A program made the position numbers and the translations under genes. This document shows, one piece after another, positions 62,110 through 64,000 of a stretch of 64,000 nt of DNA. The stretch's first letter is position 1, and each line of letters opens with the position of its first letter. This DNA comes from Pseudomonas putida (GTDB lineage Bacteria > Pseudomonadota > Gammaproteobacteria > Pseudomonadales > Pseudomonadaceae). Where the stretch lies: assembly GCF_028682635.1 (NCBI RefSeq), contig NZ_JANHLK010000008.1:62001-126000 (forward strand). Reading direction: 5' to 3'. Under the pieces are notes generated by a model. It was given only the letters and a program-made list of their open reading frames with translations. It was not told the origin of the DNA and made no database searches.

Positions 62110-62484
62110 GTGAAAAGCCAACGACCTGTAAACCTAGACCTAAGGACCATCAAACTCCCAGTCACTGCTTACACGTCCATTCTTCACCGTATCTCCGGTG
62201 TCATCCTCTTCGTGTGCCTTGCCATCATGCTTTATGCATTGGACAAGTCGCTGAGCTCCGAGGAAGGCTTCGGTCAGGTGAAAGCGTGTCTGACCAGTCC
62301 GCTAGCCAAGCTAGTGATTTGGGGCATCCTGTCCGCCTTGCTGTATCACCTGGTTGCCGGTGTGCGCCATTTGATCATGGACATGGGCATCGGTGAGACG
62401 CTGGAAGGCGGCAAACTGGGCTCGAAAATCATTATCGCCGTTTCCGTGGTGGTAATCGTTCTGGCAGGAGTTTGGATATGGTAA
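62110..62484 (+). CDS. sdhC: Succinate dehydrogenase cytochrome b556 subunit SdhC
   Basis: A 124-residue protein with three membrane helices, the quinone-site sequence SILHRISGVILF and the heme ligand region LLYHLVAGVRHLIMDMG. GTG at 62110 was chosen because it gives the family N-terminus VKSQRPVNLDL; the open frame upstream lacks similarity. The end overlaps sdhD by seven bases. With SdhD it anchors SdhAB and holds the heme. Confidence 0.95.
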   Translation: MKSQRPVNLDLRTIKLPVTAYTSILHRISGVILFVCLAIMLYALDKSLSSEEGFGQVKACLTSPLAKLVIWGILSALLYHLVAGVRHLIMDMGIGETLEGGKLGSKIIIAVSVVVIVLAGVWIW

Positions 62485-62846
62485 CTAACGTCACGAACCT
62501 CTCGCGTTCGGGCCTCTATGACTGGATGGCGCAACGTGTGTCTGCGGTCGTTCTCGCGGCTTACTTCATTTTCCTGATCGGATACCTCGTGGCGAACCCG
62601 GGCCTTGGCTATGACCAATGGCACGCGCTCTTCGCCAACAACTGGATGCGTATTTTCAGCCTGCTGGCCCTTGTTGCTCTGGGCGCTCACGCCTGGGTCG
62701 GCATGTGGACCATCGCGACCGACTACCTGACGCCGATGGCGTTCGGCAAGTCCGCGACGGCTATACGTTTCCTCTTCCAGGCAGTATGCGGCGTCGCGAT
62801 GTTCGCTTACTTCGTCTGGGGTGTGCAGATTCTCTGGGGTATCTGA
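62478..62846 (+). CDS. sdhD: Succinate dehydrogenase membrane anchor SdhD
   Basis: The 122-residue protein has three membrane helices and the conserved YDWMAQRVSAVVLAAYF, and the heme/quinone-side ALGAHAWVGMWTIATDYL with its histidine. ATG at 62478 overlaps the sdhC end. sdhA follows three bases after the stop. Confidence 0.96.
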   Translation: MVTNVTNLSRSGLYDWMAQRVSAVVLAAYFIFLIGYLVANPGLGYDQWHALFANNWMRIFSLLALVALGAHAWVGMWTIATDYLTPMAFGKSATAIRFLFQAVCGVAMFAYFVWGVQILWGI

Positions 62847-62849
62847 TTC

Positions 62850-64000
62850 ATGGCTAACATTCCAACGATTTCTTTCGACGCCATCATCATTGGTGGTGGC
62901 GGTGCCGGCATGCGCGCAGCGCTGCAACTGGCGCAAGGCGGTCACAAGACTGCGGTAATCACCAAGGTTTTCCCGACCCGTTCGCACACTGTATCCGCCC
63001 AGGGCGGCATCACCTGTGCCATCGCGTCCGCTGACCCGAACGATGACTGGCGCTGGCACATGTACGATACCGTCAAGGGTTCCGACTACATCGGTGACCA
63101 GGACGCTATCGAATACATGTGTCAGGAAGGCCCGGCCGCCGTTTTCGAGCTGGACCACATGGGTCTGCCGTTCTCGCGTACCGAAACCGGCCGTATCTAC
63201 CAGCGTCCGTTCGGTGGCCAGTCCAAGGACTACGGTAAAGGCGGCCAGGCTGCGCGTACTTGCGCTGCGTCCGACCGTACCGGTCACGCCCTGCTGCACA
63301 CCCTTTATCAGGGCAACCTGAAAGCCGGTACCACGTTCCTGAACGAGTACTACGCCGTTGACCTGGTGAAGAACGGTCAAGGCGACTTCGTCGGCGTGAT
63401 CGCCATCTGCATCGAAACCGGCGAAACCACCTACATCCGCGCCAAGGCTACCGTTCTGGCCACCGGCGGTGCAGGTCGTATCTACGCTTCGACCACCAAC
63501 GCCCTGATCAACACCGGTGACGGCGTTGGCATGGCCCTGCGTGCTGGCGTACCGGTACAAGACATCGAAATGTGGCAGTTCCACCCGACCGGCATCGCCG
63601 GCGCCGGTGTACTGGTAACCGAAGGTTGCCGTGGTGAAGGTGGATACCTGATCAACAAGCACGGCGAGCGTTTCATGGAGCGTTATGCTCCGAACGCCAA
63701 AGACCTTGCTGGTCGTGACGTTGTTGCCCGTTCGATGGTTAAAGAGATCATCGCCGGTAACGGCTGTGGCCCGAACGGTGACCACGTAATGCTGAAACTC
63801 GACCACTTGGGCGAGGAAGTGTTGCACAGCCGTCTGCCAGGCATCTGCGAACTGTCCAAGACTTTCGCTCACGTTGACCCGGTGGTTGCTCCAGTTCCGG
63901 TTGTTCCGACCTGCCACTATATGATGGGCGGCGTTGCCACCAACATTCACGGTCAGGCGATCACCCAGGACGCCGACGGCGTAGACACCATCATCCCGGG
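62850..64000 (+). CDS. sdhA: Succinate dehydrogenase flavoprotein SdhA (3' end outside window)
   Basis: The first 383 codons are present. N-terminal FAD fold [20 protein letters not shown], covalent-flavin histidine in [16 protein letters not shown], and the substrate-site region [18 protein letters not shown] and [13 protein letters not shown] are all visible. It oxidises succinate to fumarate and passes electrons to SdhB. The sequence runs off the window in frame without a stop. Confidence 0.98.
   Translation, partial: MANIPTISFDAIIIGGGGAGMRAALQLAQGGHKTAVITKVFPTRSHTVSAQGGITCAIASADPNDDWRWHMYDTVKGSDYIGDQDAIEYMCQEGPAAVFELDHMGLPFSRTETGRIYQRPFGGQSKDYGKGGQAARTCAASDRTGHALLHTLYQGNLKAGTTFLNEYYAVDLVKNGQGDFVGVIAICIETGETTYIRAKATVLATGGAGRIYASTTNALINTGDGVGMALRAGVPVQDIEMWQFHPTGIAGAGVLVTEGCRGEGGYLINKHGERFMERYAPNAKDLAGRDVVARSMVKEIIAGNGCGPNGDHVMLKLDHLGEEVLHSRLPGICELSKTFAHVDPVVAPVPVVPTCHYMMGGVATNIHGQAITQDADGVDTIIP

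Noticed and set aside
62346..63950. Minus-strand open frame opposite sdhC-sdhA
   Set aside because: Antisense shadow; the succinate dehydrogenase genes on the + strand are clear.

Overview
The window is a high-GC chromosomal segment that reads as Pseudomonas, most likely the P. fluorescens group. The basis is the protein families and gene order (hsbA-hsbR-hptB, then fliK-fliLMNOPQR-flhB, flhA-flhF-fleN-fliA, cheYZAB-motCD-parC-parP-cheW, and further on gcl-hyi-glxR-ttuD-pyk, betX and gltA/sdhCDA), plus many short palindromic REP-type repeats between genes, typical of that group. Species was not determined.

Region 1 (1-26,400) is a motility locus on the + strand. It begins inside a STAS-domain gene followed by hsbR and hptB, a phosphorelay that links the Gac/Rsm and c-di-GMP decision to flagellar gene activity. 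The late flagellar export and switch genes follow, then the FlhF/FleN polar-number control pair, sigma28 (fliA), and one chemotaxis operon with a second stator pair (motCD) and the ParC/ParP polar-array positioning pair. Three sequences with sigma54 GG-N10-GC spacing lie before fliK, fliL and flhA. Two insertions break the usual order: a mini-Rhs gene with a DUF6124 relic between flhB and flhA, and a 13-copy, 75-bp REP-type tandem array between parC and parP.

Region 2 (26,400-28,900) has a small orphan gene and a minus-strand pair encoding a second FliK-like protein and a stand-alone FlhB C-terminal domain. Region 3 (29,098-36,530) is the complete cytochrome c maturation operon ccmABCDEFGHI with a trailing lipoprotein gene. 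Region 4 (36,560-42,500) is a patchwork: a phnM relic, an orphan phnN, a HicB antitoxin relic, an MFS exporter, a lipoprotein, sulfate-binding protein, a potassium channel and a urea channel.

Region 5 (42,500-49,780) is the glyoxylate carboligase pathway: gcl, hyi, glxR, ttuD and pyk convert glyoxylate through tartronate semialdehyde and glycerate to pyruvate, with a divergent GlcG-like gene. Region 6 (49,780-60,140) has a REP-associated transposase (RAYT) bracketed by REP doublets, a TetR regulator, a DUF808 protein, a MlaA homologue overlapping an alpha/beta-hydrolase gene, a GH17 membrane protein, betX, and the DUF485/actP uptake pair. Region 7 (60,140-64,000) has gltA and the divergent sdhCDA operon, cut by the window end, with strong sigma70-like promoters for both between them.

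No rRNA, tRNA, CRISPR array or prophage was seen. The most unusual structures are the 13-unit array inside the chemotaxis operon, the four-repeat linker of CheA, the mini-Rhs insertion in the flagellar cluster, and the RAYT/REP landscape.
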